Part shown: piece by piece, positions 1-10,481 of the stretch | Position numbering within the stretch: position 1 is the first letter of the stretch | Layout: every line of letters begins with the position of its first letter | Assembly: GCA_963575745.1 (NCBI GenBank) | Contig: CAUYUJ010020259.1 | Span: forward strand, 694,749-758,748 | Source: Prorocentrum cordatum | Taxonomy: Eukaryota; Sar; Dinophyceae; Prorocentrales; Prorocentraceae | Direction: 5' to 3' | DNA: 64,000 nt | Made by a program: the position numbers and the translations under genes | The notes under the pieces: model-generated | The model's database searches: none | Told to the model about the DNA's origin: nothing | What the model saw: the letters and a program-made list of their open reading frames with translations, nothing else

Positions 1-23
1 AGTTTTCACTCTTCTTGCCCCCC

Positions 24-956
24 ATGGTGGCAGCGCTCATCGGAGCTGGGCTGGGCAGCCTGGTGCTCTTGGCAAGGCACGGCGTCGACGCCGCGCGAAA
101 GCTGATTCACAAACAGTATATGCTTGTGTGTGGCATGGGCATCTTGCGCGCCTCACTGTTTGCGTCTGAAAATGTGGCTCTCGCGAACATTGATGCACTG
201 CTGTTTGTCGTCACGCAAAAGTTTGCAGTTTGTCCGTTGCTCATCATGGAGGCGATTGCCTATAAAAAGTGTCCAGCAGATGCTCTGCAGCTGCTGACTA
301 TTGTAAACGCACTTGTGGGCATCTGTTTGCACATGGTGTTATCATTGTCAGACGATGCTGACGTCAGCCTTCTGGGTGTCATCTTCACCGTGCTGTCAGC
401 GATGCTCTATGCCCTTGCTGACACATTGATGGGGTATCTTTCGGTCAGACGTATGGCGGACACAGAGGACGCGGGTGCGGAACGAATCCGTTGTCTTATT
501 GTAGCGGAGCTCTCCAAAGCAGTGGTGCTCATGTTTGTATCGCTGACCTTCGAGCCAAGTTTTCTTCTTGACAAGGGCATGCTACATGGATGGGACTACA
601 AAGTTGTGATTGGTGGAGTTTTGGTCCCAGAGCTGAAAGTTATTTGGCTCGACGTGATGGTAATGGTCAGTGGCGCATTGTCGGCACACTTGGCGGCCTC
701 CCTCGATATCGCAGTCACGTATGTACTCGAGGTTGTAGTCTTCAGGACAAAGGACTTCGGCGCTACAGCATTACTTTTGGTAATGATCACCTGCGCCCTC
801 CTGGCCTATTTCCTACACATGATGCTCCTTGTCCGAGCACAAGAGGATGCCCTGGTGGAAGTTCGTTCCAAACTCGTCAGCCGGTTTTCCCAGGACAGCG
901 TACTGACTCGACGCCTGTCGCAAACGAGCCTTGGGATCCCATCGCCGCGCGCATGA
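24..956 (+). CDS. Multi-pass transporter, nucleotide-sugar/drug-metabolite transporter type (probably 5' partial)
   Basis: About 310 residues from the first ATG, closed by TGA. The frame is open to the window edge and the residues before this ATG are also hydrophobic, so the true start or an upstream exon may lie outside. The protein has about eight to ten hydrophobic segments separated by short charged loops and ends in a Ser/Arg-rich soluble tail. The pattern resembles Golgi/ER nucleotide-sugar transporters and plastid sugar-phosphate relatives: a segment around residues 58-78 containing V-T-Q-K-F-A-V in the place of the family's Q-L-K-I-x-T, a mid-protein pair of helices, then F-x-x-G-x-x-x-G-W-D-Y before two helices ending S-L-D-I-A-V-T-Y. 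Such proteins exchange nucleotide sugars or phosphorylated metabolites across an organelle membrane. No introns are needed. Substrate and compartment cannot be told. An EamA-type permease of other specificity is the main alternative. Confidence 0.6.
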   Translation: MVAALIGAGLGSLVLLARHGVDAARKLIHKQYMLVCGMGILRASLFASENVALANIDALLFVVTQKFAVCPLLIMEAIAYKKCPADALQLLTIVNALVGICLHMVLSLSDDADVSLLGVIFTVLSAMLYALADTLMGYLSVRRMADTEDAGAERIRCLIVAELSKAVVLMFVSLTFEPSFLLDKGMLHGWDYKVVIGGVLVPELKVIWLDVMVMVSGALSAHLAASLDIAVTYVLEVVVFRTKDFGATALLLVMITCALLAYFLHMMLLVRAQEDALVEVRSKLVSRFSQDSVLTRRLSQTSLGIPSPRA

Positions 957-1375
957 GGAAAGCGACGGGCTACGGTCTGGCACCCTGGGCTGGCGCGTCG
1001 CTTCGCTGGGCCTGGCCCACCGCGCTTCGTCGCGACGCGCTGTCCACCCCCCGGCCCCCAGGCGCCCAGGGTCTGAGCTTCTCGTGGCCTCCCGGCACGC
1101 GGAGCGGAGCGACGCGCGGTCCACTCGCAGGGCACGGCGTGTCGCCGCGGCCGCCACCGCGACATGCTGGGCAAGAGTGCCCGACCGCAGCTGCTGCGCG
1201 CGGCCCGACGCGAGAAGAGCCACGGCGGCCTCTCGGCTCCTGGAGCGGGGCCCCCGCGAGGCGGTGGCGCTGCACCCGCGGCGCGTGGCCGGCTCGGAGC
1301 CGGCCGGCCAGGTGTTGTGGCCGTGGCCAGGGGCCCCCAGCCAGGACACTGCTGACCAGGACTCTGAGCACTCCT
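957..1375. other. GC-rich spacer, no gene seen
   Basis: Strongly GC-rich DNA following the transporter stop codon. Frames are open on both strands because stops are rare here, but the translations are Arg/Ala/Gly/Pro-rich with no family motif. Confidence 0.6.
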
Positions 1376-1526
1376 CAGGAGGGAAAGAAACACACAGACA
1401 CCATTAATCGTCGACTCTCAGGAAAATATGGGAAAATATGGGAAGTGGGGGGGAGTACACAACCTAGAAAATACGAGAAAATATGGGGAATCCTTTTATT
1501 TGTGTGTATTTATTTGTGTGTCCCTG
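1376..1526 (+). mobile_element. Family A short element, copy 1 of 6
   Basis: About 150 bp starting CAG-GAGGG-AAAG with CACACAGACAC, containing repeated AAAATATGGGAA blocks, and ending TATTTGTGTGTCCC. The ends are imperfect inverted repeats (CACACAGACAC against GTGTGTATTTATTTGTGTG). Five more copies lie at 15897, 20570, 30900, 35215 and 49695, all in this orientation. The copies have no coding capacity, so this is a MITE- or introner-like element. Confidence 0.85.
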
Positions 1527-2423
1527 GGCCCCTTCAACTCCGCCTGGAGAGGGCGAAGAATGGAGACCGTCTCGACTCACGGCTGCAGTTTTCTGAGGCG
1601 CGCCAGTGTCCCACTGTAATTATCAGTGTCCCCGCTGGGGGAGCCCTGACGTGGCCCGTCGGCCAGCGCACTGTCGGGCCGGCCAGAGGCTTCCAGGAAT
1701 CTTTCTTGATTTCTTTTAGAATGCTCCGCATGGGCGTCACGAACGCGGGCCGCTAGACGCTAGATACTCTGGAGCTCCCAGAATCCAATCCTGAGCCAGA
1801 CGTATCATGACAGCGATCTTGTCCTGCTACCAGCCGCGCTCTCCTGCGGGCTGTCAGAGAGGTAGTCGTCCTCTTCCCTCCTCCGCTGCGCTCCCTTCAT
1901 GTGTGCATGCCCGCCTCACGCGCACTCGAGCCTCGCACGAGAGAGCCGTGCTGTTGGGAGACCGCCCGATAGAAGACCACGGGCGCCTCCGTCTCTCGGT
2001 GCCACTTTCAGCACGCTGCCAGCAATCGGCGATACACTGTGGTCGATCCCTCAATCCTGATGCCTTCCCCCGCGCCTCCTCGAGGTGGCAGCCGACGCCG
2101 ACAACTCAAAGATGGCTTCGATTTTCCACCAGCTCTGAGGGGGAGGAGGAGGAGGAGGAGGAGGAGGAGGAGGAGATGAGGGGGAGGAGGGGGAAGAGGA
2201 GGAGGAGGAGGAGGAGGAGGAGGAGGAGGCAGGCATTCGGAGTGGCACTTGAATTAGAAGGCAAAGCCCGGATGCCGCCACACACGTTGAGGCAGGCACG
2301 GTCTCGCCTCAATTTTTACGAGTGGGGGTCCTAAAACCTCCACCACAATGGGAGTTCCGGAGGAAGTCCGAGTTGTCGATGAAGACAAGTGTTCGCAGCT
2401 GCTCCTGAATGGGCACAGGAACC
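1527..2423. other. Spacer with (GGA)n tract at about 2140-2232
   Basis: No gene seen. From about 2140 to 2232 the plus strand is an almost pure GGA/GAG purine tract, which makes long Glu/Arg or Ser/Pro frames on both strands. The rest is mixed-composition DNA. Confidence 0.6.
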
Positions 2424-2573
2424 GAAGAAGTCAAAACTGCATAAACACAACTTTTGGCTCTCCGCGCATGTTTCTTGGATCTGCGCTGGGCCCCCCTGGG
2501 CGGCGCCTCTGGCGCAGATGCCAAAAATCTTGGCGGGGCTCCAGCAGTTAATGTTTATGCAGCTTTTTCTGTA
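2424..2573 (+). mobile_element. Family B inverted-repeat element, copy 1
   Basis: Starts AAACTGCATAAACACAAC and ends with the inverse, GTTAATGTTTATGCAGCTT. Inside the ends are CTCCGCGCATGTTTCTTGGATC and a GGCGCC-rich centre. It is a diverged, shorter relative of the element inside the psaI-like intron at about 28262-28458, in the same orientation. Confidence 0.75.
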
Positions 2574-2964
2574 GTAACTTTTCCCTGGATCGACAGTGTT
2601 GGTATAAATTGGAAGATGCTGCAACTTGTTGGGACCGTGTTGCAGCTACATGCTACGTTGCTCATTATACATCGGAGATGTTAGATTCGATGGTAGTATT
2701 GTGTAGGTCGATCCTCGTAGGTGACGCCTACACCGTTGCCAATTTGGGCGACCCAGTCTTCACCGTTTCTGCCGTGTTGTGATGAAAGGTTGCCCTATTT
2801 TGACGGGTCGGCAAAAGTGCATCCTGCGTCCGCAAGGTGAGCACACGTCGCTAGTCGCCCCGTTAGGGACGTGGAGCCTGGTACAATGTTACGGGGGAGG
2901 TGCTTCGCAACCGGGGCGGGGGGCAATCTGTGGTACCTCAATGAAAATGATATGAAGCTAAACA
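2574..2964. other. Spacer, nothing recognised
   Basis: Moderate-GC DNA between the family B element and a tandem array. No convincing coding frame or repeat seen. Confidence 0.5.
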
Positions 2965-3500
2965 GGATGGCGGTTCGAAAACGGCGAACCGCGTGGCCAT
3001 ACATTCTCACCGAATGGTTGTTTTGACGGTTCGAACTCGGTTCGAAACAATCGGATTTGGTTCGAAACAAAAGGAAGACGAGCGTTTCGCGCGGGACGTC
3101 CTCCACCATCACGCGTCAGACCTGGTTCGAAACAACAGGATGGCGCTTCGAAAACGGCAAACCGCGTGGGACATCTCCGCAAACATTTTCTGTTGACGGT
3201 TCCAAACCCGTTCGAAACCATAGAAATCGGTTGCAGATGATTGGGAAGCGAGAGTTTCGCTTGAGATACCTTTCGAAATACGATTTGAACCTGGTTCCAC
3301 ACAGTGGGATGGCGTGGGTCGTCCTCGCCAAAATGGCTTTCTTGACGGTTTTCAAGCGGTTCCAAACCATAGAAGCCAGCTCCGAACAATTGGAAATCGA
3401 GACTTTCGGTTGAGACGTCCTTGACACTACGCTTGGAACCTGGCCTACACAGGTCCCAAACAAAAGAATGGCGCGGGGCATCGTTTGCAAAATGGCGTGT
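2965..3500. repeat. Tandem repeat, about 170-bp unit, 3.3 copies
   Basis: Units begin at about 2965, 3138, 3308 and 3468, each with GGATGGCG followed by an AAACGGC/AAAATGGC stretch, TTGACGGTT, and several GGTTCGAAAC-type words. Spacing is 173, 170 and 160 bp. Copies are clearly related but diverged, and they do not preserve a reading frame. Confidence 0.8.
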
Positions 3501-3869
3501 GCCCCGCTCCAGACAATGACGGCCGCGACGACGACGACCACGACGACGACGACGACGATATGTGTTCGCGCCTCGCCGCCGGCCACGCTTAGCCGCGTCT
3601 CGGTCTGGCCGACCGCTCTCCCTTCAGCAGGGAGAGGCCCCCGGGGCGGCGCTTCCCCCCCTCGGGAGGGGAACGAGCCGGGGGGAGACAACGCCACCCT
3701 TCCATGGGGACATCCTGCTGTCACCCCCGAAAACGTGCATTTACGAACCAAACCCCCGGTCGGGGCTACTTTTTGCTTGTGTCGCTCGTTCGGCCCCAGA
3801 TCCGATTGGAAAACCAAAATATTTGGATTCTTCCGTTTTTTGCCAAGTCGTGTTTTTTCTTGGTTTGAC
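3501..3869. other. Spacer with short (ACG)n run
   Basis: About 3525-3560 is an ACG/GAC triplet run. The remainder is GC-rich spacer without a supportable gene. Confidence 0.5.
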
Positions 3870-4720
3870 CCTGGATCCGAGGCCCAATCCAGCAGTCAGA
3901 ACACGGCCTTTTAGCAGTGAATGCGCGTGTGTCGCAACAGTCTCGATTCCTGTCGCAAATCTAATACACATTCGTCCAGTTTACCCTCGCTGCAATTTTT
4001 GGGACAACTTGGAGGGATGCGTGGGGGAAGGATGAGGGAGGAGCTTGCATCGCTCAACTATCCGTTTACTCATATTATTGTGCTCTGCGTATTTGAGCTG
4101 CTTGTCCGCAGTGGTGTTCAGGCTTGCTCGACTCAGATAGTGTTGACCCGGCTTCGAGGCCCAATCCAGCAGTCAAAACATTGTCGTCTAGCAGTCTCGA
4201 CTCCTATCGCAAATCCATCCTCGCTGCAACTTTTGGAAAAAGTTGGAGGGAGGCTGGGTGGATGCATGAGGGACGAGCGTGCATCGATCAACTTCCAGGG
4301 GTTATCGATATTGCTGTGCTCTGCGTGCCTGACGTTCACTGGCAATGTGGCGCTCACAGGCGGCAGCGTGCTCACAGTCACAGTGGTGCTCAGGCGTTGC
4401 TGGACTCAGGTGGCATTTATCCAGCGCGGGCCGAATCCAAGAGGTAAAAAACGACTTTCTTGGAAGACATGCGCTTGTGGTCGCATCAGTCTCGACTCCT
4501 ATTGCAGATCCAAGTGCGAATTCGTCCAGTTCACCCTCACTGCAACTTTTGAGACCAGTTGGAGGGAGGAAAGGGTGGAAGGATGAGACAGGAGCTTTGC
4601 GATGTGGTTGCCATAAGCATCTGTGTGCTCACTGTCACTGGGGGACTCAGGCGCTGCTTTGTCCAGAGCAGCACAGATGGTATTTTGGTGCAGCCAGCTC
4701 CACATCACAACGGCACTGAT
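3870..4720. repeat. Tandem repeat, about 275-bp unit, 3 copies
   Basis: Landmarks recur at about 3882, 4160 and 4430: CCCAATCCAGCAGTCA, then AGTCTCGACTCCTATCGCAAATC, then TCGCTGCAACTTTTGG followed by TTGGAGGGA and a GGATGAGG word. Spacing is about 278 and 270 bp. Frames differ between copies, so this is not a repeated protein. Confidence 0.8.
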
Positions 4721-5330
4721 GGGAGCACCCCCCCATGCCATAACAGCATTTGGAAGCATCGTAGCCGATACATGAGTTATGCCCCCCCCCCAAAAAAAAG
4801 AGCCCACTTTTAATCACGCCCATGTGTTAATTCGAGCCACGCGTATTCAGGCGTTTCCGAAATATGATCCGAGGCGTTGGGCGGACCTTTGCGTTTGCCC
4901 CCTTTGTCTCATGGTGCTCTCGATGATTCGCTTCGTGCGCGGTATCGATTGGTCTGATCCTTGATGCGTGTTGTCGGGTTCGGAATGCGGTGCGGAGCTC
5001 GAAGTGCACCAGGCTTCCCGAGGCGCGCTGCAAGGTGCCCGCGGTTCGGCACGCCAGCGTACGATACAGGATGTCGGCAGGATACGGTGCTTTGTTTGAA
5101 TCGCGACTCGCCATCCTCGTCCTCCTCGTGATGCCGTGATTTCTGCGCTGGGGCACTCGGCGGGCTGCCCGAAATTGACGATGAAATTGAGGGGCTGTGT
5201 ATCAGCTCGGGTTCTTCCTCCAGGGTTCCTCTTGGGAGCCTGTTGGGCCGTCTTGGAAAGACGAGATGACTCAAGTTGTGACGACCGTGCCTGGGTTGTA
5301 ATGCGGTTGGCGGATCGGGGTGTTTCAGCC
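4721..5330. other. Spacer, nothing recognised
   Basis: Mixed-composition DNA with a C run then an A run at about 4785-4800. The open frames have no recognisable domain. Confidence 0.5.
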
Positions 5331-5540
5331 CATCAGCGGAGCGCGTTCCGCTAACGAGAGCATGGTTTGAGGTCAATTAGCGGAGCGCCGCTCCGCTAAT
5401 TGGAGCGAGACGATCCGAATCCCTTGGGTTCGAGGCTAATTAGCTGAGTTAGCGGAGCGGCGCTTCGCCAATTGGGGGCAAGCATTCCAGAGGTTTTGGT
5501 TTGCGGCCAATTAGCGGAGCGACGCTCCGCAAAAGTGGAC
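5331..5540. repeat. Cluster of palindromes built on AATTAGCGGAGCG
   Basis: A perfect 27-nt palindrome (13-bp arms, 1-nt centre) occupies 5375-5401. Related half or full palindromes of AGCGGAGCG/CGCTCCGCT occur near 5336-5353, 5450-5475 and 5510-5530, separated by about 60-70 nt of unrelated DNA. Confidence 0.85.
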
Positions 5541-5749
5541 GCGGGGAATCTCAGGACCCTTGAGGTGTGGGCTGTTTTCCAAATCTTCAGGATTGAGGGC
5601 TGAGTCTCCAGGGGATTGAGCAAGGACCTGCGGAGACTCCAACTCGTGCCTCCAGGGCACAGGTGGCGGATTCTCGCGCGCACGCAAAGAGTGCAGCCAG
5701 AACGAGGAAGTATGGACCACGTTGGGCCTAGGAGTGCTACAGCTGGGCC

Positions 5750-5915
5750 CTGAAGAAGGATCCCTTTTCGTTTGAAAGGGGCTCGGTGCTCTGATTGTTT
5801 TACAGTTTGCCCAAGGTTTTTCTTCAGGCTTTCGATGTGAAATCGAAGCTTCACTTATGGACAAATGGGGCCTCGTTCCTTATTTCGGATTCCTTAGGTC
5901 AACGCCCTGACTGTG
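5750..5915 (+). repeat. Family G dispersed repeat, copy 1
   Basis: About 165 bp from GAAGAAGGATCCCTTTTCG through CAGTTTGCCCAAGG, AAATCGAAG and CCTCGTTCCTTATTTCGG to CAACGCCCTGACTG. A second copy lies at 19190-19355 in the same orientation, roughly 80% alike by eye. No coding sense. Confidence 0.85.
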
Positions 5916-6358
5916 AGGTTGACGGGCCGTTCCCTGCATCTCTGTCGGGGAGCCCATTCTTTGGCAGAGGCTCGCCGCGGTGCGACCGTATGGCAGCGCA
6001 CGATAGAGCTGTACCTCGGAGGCGAGCCCGCCCCCGCGTGTCCTGGTTTGATCGCGTGCACGGCCCCCTCGGCTGCCGCGTGTGCCGGCGGTGATGTCTG
6101 GGCAGCCGTCCCGATCTCCCGCTTCTCAGAGGCGTGCCGCCCGCCAGGAGATCGCGCTCTGGTCCCACTGGGAGGGCGCCTCGATCTGAGCAGGTGGCCA
6201 TGCGCGGAGTGAGCCGGGTCCATGCGCAGAGGGATTCTATGCTGTGTGCGGGTCTACACAGAGAGGGGGGGGAGGCAGAAGGAACGAGCGAGAGAGAGAG
6301 AGAGACAGACAGACAGGGAGATGAGAGAGTGCGAAAGAGAGAGAGAGAGAGAAAACAA

Positions 6359-6395
<37 letters not shown>

Positions 6396-6560
6396 TGTGA
6401 GGGTCGTGTGCTCTGGATGTCGCCTAATCATCACGAGTCCAGCAAGTCAGCAAGTCGGGGCGTGAGCGGGGGCGGGGCGCTGGTCTGGCCCAGACGGTTG
6501 GGCGAGGAAAGACACCGCGTGTCTAGTTTCTTGGGCGAGGAACGTGGGAGGGCTCGGTAG
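5916..6560. repeat. Spacer with (GA)n microsatellite at about 6284-6397
   Basis: GA/AGAG repeats with interruptions occupy about 110 bp on the plus strand. The flanks are GC-rich and carry no supportable gene. Confidence 0.75.
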
Positions 6561-7114
6561 TATTTCAGCGCAGGTCACCTGCACCCATCATGACATGCAG
6601 ATGTTGCACATGACTATGATCTGCACATGTTATGTAGGCTTGTAACATCCAAGTCGCCTGCGGCGAATCACGGCCCCCCCCCTGCCTCTGGAAATGCCCA
6701 TGCGGCCAGACGTTGGGCCGAGGTCTAACCAAGCTGTTGGACTATGTGTTCCCTCAGCTGTTGTGGAATCCCTCACTTGGGAGAGAAGGGAGCGGAGGAG
6801 GCGAGGGAGGAGAAGGAAGACGAGGAGGAGGTGGGCGAGGAGGAAGGGGAGGAGTATAAAGACGAGGAGGGGGACGAGGAGGAGGACAAGGAGGCCTCTC
6901 GAGGCCATTTTTGGGCTTCCCGGGAGCTTCCCGGGAGCCTCTTGGAGGTTTTCGAGTGGCCTCTTACGGGCCTCCTGAGGCCTCGTGAGGCCTCTTGGGG
7001 GTTCCTGGGGGCCTTTAGGGGACCTCTTGGCCTTCGGAGGCCGACTTGGCGCCCTCTCAATCACCGGTCCCTGTGTCGGCGCTTTCGGGCCGTCTTGGAG
7101 GTCTACAGCCGAAC
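6561..7114. other. Spacer: purine tract and degenerate CTTGGGGCC-type repeats
   Basis: About 6780-6895 is GGA-rich. About 6900-7060 is a run of GGCCTCTTGGGGG/GGAGCCTCTTGG words of variable spacing, part of family N, a degenerate low-complexity class seen at many places in the window. Confidence 0.6.
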
Positions 7115-7285
7115 CAAGGTATAAGATCGAGGTCGGTTCGGGGAGGGTACCCTAGTGTTCTTCGTGTTTGTTGGATGCTCTTGTGCATCCTGGGGAGGGT
7201 ACCCTTGGATGTTCTGTGTGGTTGGGCTGGCGGAGGGTCTCAAGTTCTTGAGGGATGTTCTTCTGTCCTAGGTCCGACCGTATGA
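7115..7285 (+). repeat. Family K dispersed repeat, copy 1
   Basis: From AAGATCGAGGTCGGTTCGGGGA through CTTCGTGTTTGTTGGA, TGCATCCTGGGGAGG, TGGATGTTCTGTGTG and CTTGAGGG-TGTT-TTCTGTC to GGTCCGA. A close copy is at 61592-61775 in the same orientation. A word common to both ends suggests the unit was once tandem. Confidence 0.85.
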
Positions 7286-7890
7286 GGCCGTTCTTGGACC
7301 GTCTTGAGGCCCTCTTGGGCCGTCTTGGGGCCCTCTTGGGGCCCTCTTGGGCTGTCTCGCGGATCTCTCTCTGGGGCCGCCGTGTTTTGGAACGATCTGT
7401 GGGGCCTGCGGGGGGCCGTCGTGGAGAGAATCGGAAGCCCGAGAAGGCGAGCACGCGGAGGTCATCTCAAATCGTGGTGTGATCAATGATTTTGGCATCC
7501 TGGAGGTTCTCTTGGAGCCGTATACGGTAGGTTCGTGTCGTGTCGACCGGCGGCGACCCCGCCAGCGGCGTTCAATTTTGAACGCCGGCGGCGGCCCAGA
7601 ATCGATCGATGTTGAACGATTGGACGTTGCGGAAACGGCCGATCGTTCAAGGTTGAACAATCCCTGCGGTGTCAAAAACCAACGCTGGGGTCGGCACGAC
7701 ACGAACCTGCCGTAGGGCGGTTGGGGGGCCTCGTGGGCCCTCTGGGGGGCATCTTGGGCTGCCTTGGAGCCATCGTGGCCGTCTTCAGGGCGTGATGGGA
7801 CCGTCTTGGGCCCATCTTGGCCGTCTTGGAGGATATCTTGGCCGTCTTGGAGGCCATCTTGGGGGCCATCTTAGCGTCTTAAGATGAATT
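7286..7890. repeat. Family N: degenerate GGCCGTCTTGG/CCATCTTGGGGG repeats
   Basis: Two blocks (about 7290-7370 and 7715-7880) are made of words such as GGGCCGTCTTGG and GGAGGCCATCTTGG at 12-25 nt spacing. The DNA between them carries inverted GTTCAAT/ATTGAAC-like words around 7560-7660. No gene. Confidence 0.65.
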
Positions 7891-8840
7891 GTCCCGTTTG
7901 TCCCCTCCTTACGCGTCCTTCCGGGTGGCCAGCGCATGAGTCCGAAGGCATTTGGGAAATTTCAATGAGGACAAACAGCTAACCCAACACTCGGCACGCT
8001 GTGCACCCCTGTGGCAAGCCACAGGGGGCGGTGGATCTAGTGGCATTCGGCCCATTGCGCCAACGCAACTCGGTTGTAGGTCAGAGGTTCCCTGGCTGCC
8101 AACTGCTCAACTGTCGCCACTTTCGTGAACTCCTGGGAGGTCCAGCGTCCTAAGCGGACCCGGACAGGATCTCGCCCTCCCTGTGGCCTTCCGTGAGGTC
8201 CTGGAGGTGCAATGGAGTGACGCGTTACGCTTGGAGTTAACGTTCAGCCGGCATCGCCTCGCATAGATTTCATAGGGCGCGCAATCCATTACTTTACCAT
8301 ATTGCTCATCGAAGGGTCAGCGTGTCCTTTAATTCGTTATGAGTGGGCCCGATGATGTTGCCAGTTGTTGCGCATGGGTCGGGCACGCCCCTGGGCATTT
8401 GCTTCCTGAGAGACACTGCAGATTCGGTATGTGAGGTAGTTTGGCGAAGCCATGGCTGTACGTTCTTCTGTGCGTTCCCAAGCTTGGGCTCCTTGCATGA
8501 CACGGTGCTGCGTGAAGCCGCATTCGCTTAGTTTATGTCCCAGCACCTTCACCTCTGGAGTTGAGCTATCGCGGGGGCCAGTAATTACAAACATTGCGAC
8601 GCCCATGTAGAATCAGGACCAGCCGTACAACGTCTGTCATGCGTTTCCAGTTTCTGTGAATGTGATGCCACGGGCCAGCTGAAACATCGTAGAATCATGC
8701 GTGTTTCTGTGACCTGATCTGCCACACCGACCGTCACACGTACATGTGCCTCTACGTTTTCATTGCAGCAATCGTTTCCGGTTACAGTTCGCATGTCCAT
8801 GCACTTGGAAGAAAGAATGGGACCTGCTCGGGAGGGTGGG
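7891..8840. other. Lower-GC spacer with a weak minus-strand open frame
   Basis: The least GC-rich part of the first 10 kb. A minus-strand frame of 89 codons (8337-8606) has balanced amino-acid use, including a hydrophobic start and C, H and W residues. It has no recognised domain and no clear splice context, so it is not called as a gene. No repeats were seen. Confidence 0.4.
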
Positions 8841-9375
8841 GAAAGAGGAGGGGGAGAGAGAGAGAGAGAGAGAGATAGAGAGACAGGTGTGCATGGGTAT
8901 CGGACCACAGAGGTGTGGAAGGTAGGATGAGAAGAGAGGTTGAGGCAAGGAGTGACGAGGATATCGATGATAGTGAGGGGCGAGAGGCAGGCTACATACT
9001 GGCGGGAGCAACGGCAGGAGCAGAATCATGCGAAGTCGCGGCAGGCTGTGGCTATCTGGGGGGGCACAGGCGTATGAGAGGGCGGACAAGCGATGAGAGG
9101 CAGGGGGGCGGCAGGGGAGACCGGAGGCACGGAGGGTCCGAGCAGTCAGTGCCAGTCATGATCGAGTGCTGCGCTTGGTCAGATGTGCATGTGGACCTCC
9201 ACGTTCGGCAGGTGCCGCGCCGCTCTGCCCCCGATCCTGCGACGTGCCGTCCGCCCTGTGCCCTCTCGCCGCGCCCGTGGGAGACAAAAAAAAGCTGGCA
9301 TCTGCCGTGCCGTGGCCCTCGCAAGCCTCGCTGACTGCGCTGCTTGCTGCCTCTGGGGTGTCCAGACGCAGGGCG
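8841..9375. other. Spacer with (GA)n at about 8850-8885
   Basis: A short GA microsatellite, then GC-rich DNA. No gene supported. Confidence 0.5.
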
Positions 9376-9508
9376 GGCCAGTCCATGATATCATGGCCGA
9401 GTCCACGATATCATGGACTGGCCCTCCCAACCTTGAGGCGTCCATGAGATCATATCCTCCCCGAACCCGTCCATGGTGTCGTGGACGAGTTCGGGGAGGA
9501 TCTCATGG
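9376..9508. repeat. Two adjacent long hairpins
   Basis: 9376-9423 is an inverted repeat with 21-bp arms (20 of 21 pairs) around GGCCAGTCCATGATATC and a 6-nt loop. 9442-9508 is a second inverted repeat with arms CCATGAGATC...CTCCCCGAACYCGTCCA, one arm carrying a 5-nt insertion, around a very short loop. Both are close to the length of small TIR elements. Confidence 0.85.
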
Positions 9509-9599
9509 CCGAGTTCACGACAGCTGCCACGAGGTCCTGGCCTTCGCCGTTGATCTCAACACGCGCCTTGCCATCCTCCCCCCTGGGCCGCGCACGCGC

Positions 9600-9800
9600 C
9601 TCGGGCCGTGCTTTGAGACCCCCCCCCTCTTGGACGCTCCCCTCTCCATGATTTGCGCCCCCCCTCTTGGACCCCCCCCCCTCTTGGACGCCCCCCTCTC
9701 CTCTTGGACGCCCCCCTCTCCATGATTTGCGCCCCCCCTCTTGGACGCCTCCCTCTCCATGAAGAGGCGGCCCCCTCTTGGACCCCCCCCCTCCCTTTTG
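9600..9800. repeat. C-rich tandem repeat with CTCTTGGACG units
   Basis: Repeats of CCCCCCTCTTGGACGCC, with interspersed CTCTCCATGATTTGCG, at about 20-65 nt spacing. This makes Pro/Leu-rich frames on the plus strand and Gly-rich frames on the minus strand. Not coding. Confidence 0.8.
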
Positions 9801-10481
9801 GACGCCCGTCCTGGACACCCCCGACGTTCGAGCCCCTCTGCAGTCTCAGGCGGGAATTTATCTATATCCACCGCCTGGAGGGTCAGTTTTCGGAGCCTCG
9901 GGAGGCAGTGGATATGGACATATTCGGGCCCCCGGAGGCCGAAATATATCCATATCCACCGCCCGCTGGGGCACCAGGACGTCGGTTCCCAGGCCTTGGA
10001 TATGGAGATGAATCCCCGCCGCGCACAGAAGCTCCCGCCCTCCACGATGACGCATACTGCCTTCGTGGACTCACCCTCACGGCCTGTCATGTCTGCCGCT
10101 GCTCCTCCCTCTGGCCTGCGGCTGCCTTCGTCCACCACTCCCTGGACAAGACTGTGCGGCTCGCCAGAAGCACTCCAGGCAGACCCCCACTCGCCCATTC
10201 GTCGCCGATAGGGGCCCGATAGCCCACCCATTGGCGTCCAGCCCCGGCGCACCTCCGCGGCCGTCACCCCTCTGCGGGATGGCATATGTGGCCGCCCCCG
10301 TGCGGCTCTCCGCAGCGGCGGCCACCGGAGGGGCGGGTCCGCGCTTGGGGGGAGGGAAGCCGTTGTTCGATGCTCGTTTGGGGGACCTCCTGGTGCCCGC
10401 TTGACGGATCTGCTCGACTCTGCGTTGCCTCTACAGTCAACCCGCACAGTAAGGATGCGCACCCTTCCCAGGGGTATCGGG
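9801..10481. other. Spacer with TATCCA/TGGATA inverted words and a partial family I copy
   Basis: About 9855-10010 contains several CTATATCCACCGCC words and their inverses (GGTGGATATGG type), forming nested imperfect palindromes. About 10183-10235 matches the CGCCCATTCGTCGCCGATAG core of family I. No gene. Confidence 0.55.

Noticed and set aside
590-1756. Long plus-strand open frame overlapping the transporter gene and family A copy 1
   Set aside because: It runs out of frame through the transporter, then GC-rich noise, then the repeat; composition is Arg/Pro/Gly-rich with no domain.
8337-8606. 89-codon minus-strand frame with balanced composition
   Set aside because: No domain, no splice signals I can place, and no homologous copy; left as an observation only.
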